64,000 nucleotides of DNA from Antilocapra americana (Eukaryota; Chordata; Mammalia; Artiodactyla; Antilocapridae): contig ML664173.1 in the NCBI GenBank assembly GCA_007570785.1, positions 12,991,933 through 13,055,932 of the forward strand, written 5' to 3'. Made by a program: the position numbers and the translations under genes. The notes beneath the pieces were generated by a model. It was not told the DNA's origin. It saw nothing but the letters and a program-made list of their open reading frames with translations, and did no database searches. Shown here piece after piece: positions 63,790 through 64,000 of the stretch (position 1 is its first letter; each line of letters begins with the position of its first letter).

Positions 63790-64000
63790 AGTGTGAAAGT
63801 GTTAGTCGCTCAGTCGTGTCTGACTTGTTGTGATATTATGGACTATAACCCGCCAGGCTCCTCTGTCCATGGAGCTCTCCAAGCAAGAGTACTGGAGAGG
63901 GTAGCCATTCCATTCTCCAGGGGATCTTCCCAGCTCAGGGACTGAACCAGGGTCTTCCACATTGCAGGCAGATTCTTTACTATCTGAGCCACCAGGGAAG
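63790..64000 (-). mobile_element. Bov-tA/BovA SINE at window end
   Basis: GTTAGTCGCTCAGTCGTGTC to TATCTGAGCCACCAGGGAAG, reversed copy that may lack its last few bases beyond the window. Confidence 0.95.

Noticed and set aside
1..64000. A novel multi-gene system in the window
   Set aside because: No cluster of intact genes exists. Nearly all structure is explained by transposable elements, one processed pseudogene and simple repeats.

Overview
This window is nuclear DNA from a bovid ruminant (cattle, buffalo, sheep or goat type). The main evidence is about eighteen copies of the Bov-tA/BovA SINE (head like GGCTTCCCTGGTGGCTCAG, body ending like GTCGGACACGACTGAG) and about fourteen 3' ends of the BovB (RTE) LINE, both hallmarks of ruminants. 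Ruminant-type L1 3' ends, a bovine-type ERV LTR and CHR SINEs shared with other cetartiodactyls fit this. Older mammalian layers (MIR, L2, MLT1/MLT2 MaLR-ERVL LTRs, HAL1, Tigger1, MER5A, MER20) lie underneath. I found no intact protein-coding gene, rRNA, tRNA or CRISPR array. The window looks like intergenic or deep intronic sequence. The long open frames in it are LINE ORF2 remnants or chance frames in GC-rich or repeat DNA.

Layout: 1-863 is the 3' two-thirds of a processed CDK1 (CDC2) pseudogene with its 3'UTR and A-tail. 866-3418 is an old L1 ORF2 split by an MLT1 LTR. 4-11 kb holds Bov-tA, MIR, a deleted Tigger1, a three-layer nest (MLT1 > ERV LTR > L1 tail with a 15-bp target duplication), L2, and a 187-bp segment duplicated about 0.8 kb away into a MIR. 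12.8-13.5 kb and 19-19.8 kb are unique and possibly regulatory. 14.4 kb has an exon-like block on the minus strand. 17.3-19 kb is HAL1. 20-29 kb is rich in BovB and L2. 32.0-32.3 kb is a CpG-dense patch with a YY1-type motif and a TATA-like box. 35.7-41.0 kb is a >4-kb degenerate L1 carrying nested BovB, MLT1, Bov-tA and a U6 snRNA/L1 chimeric retrocopy. 41.8-43.4 kb is CpG-bearing unique DNA. 43.4-44.4 kb is a second three-layer nest (MLT1 > L1 > BovB). 47.3-48.8 and 50.1-52.3 kb are unique, the latter GC-rich. 55.8-57.2 kb is another L1 3' half. 57.8-63.8 kb is mostly L1M, L2 and younger L1 tails, and the window ends inside a Bov-tA copy.

How the parts relate: nothing here forms an operon or pathway. 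The SINEs depend on BovB machinery (shared 3' end), the A-tailed copies (CDK1 retrocopy, U6/L1 chimera, L1 tails) record L1 activity, and target-site duplications give the order of insertions. Sequences that could still function are the repeat-free islands with clustered transcription-factor motifs, a CTCF-like site at 22.25 kb, the CpG/YY1 patch at 32.1 kb and the exon-like block at 14.5 kb; all are inferred from sequence alone. I did not find a new biological system. The most informative items are the U6/L1 chimera and two local templated duplications of similar spacing.
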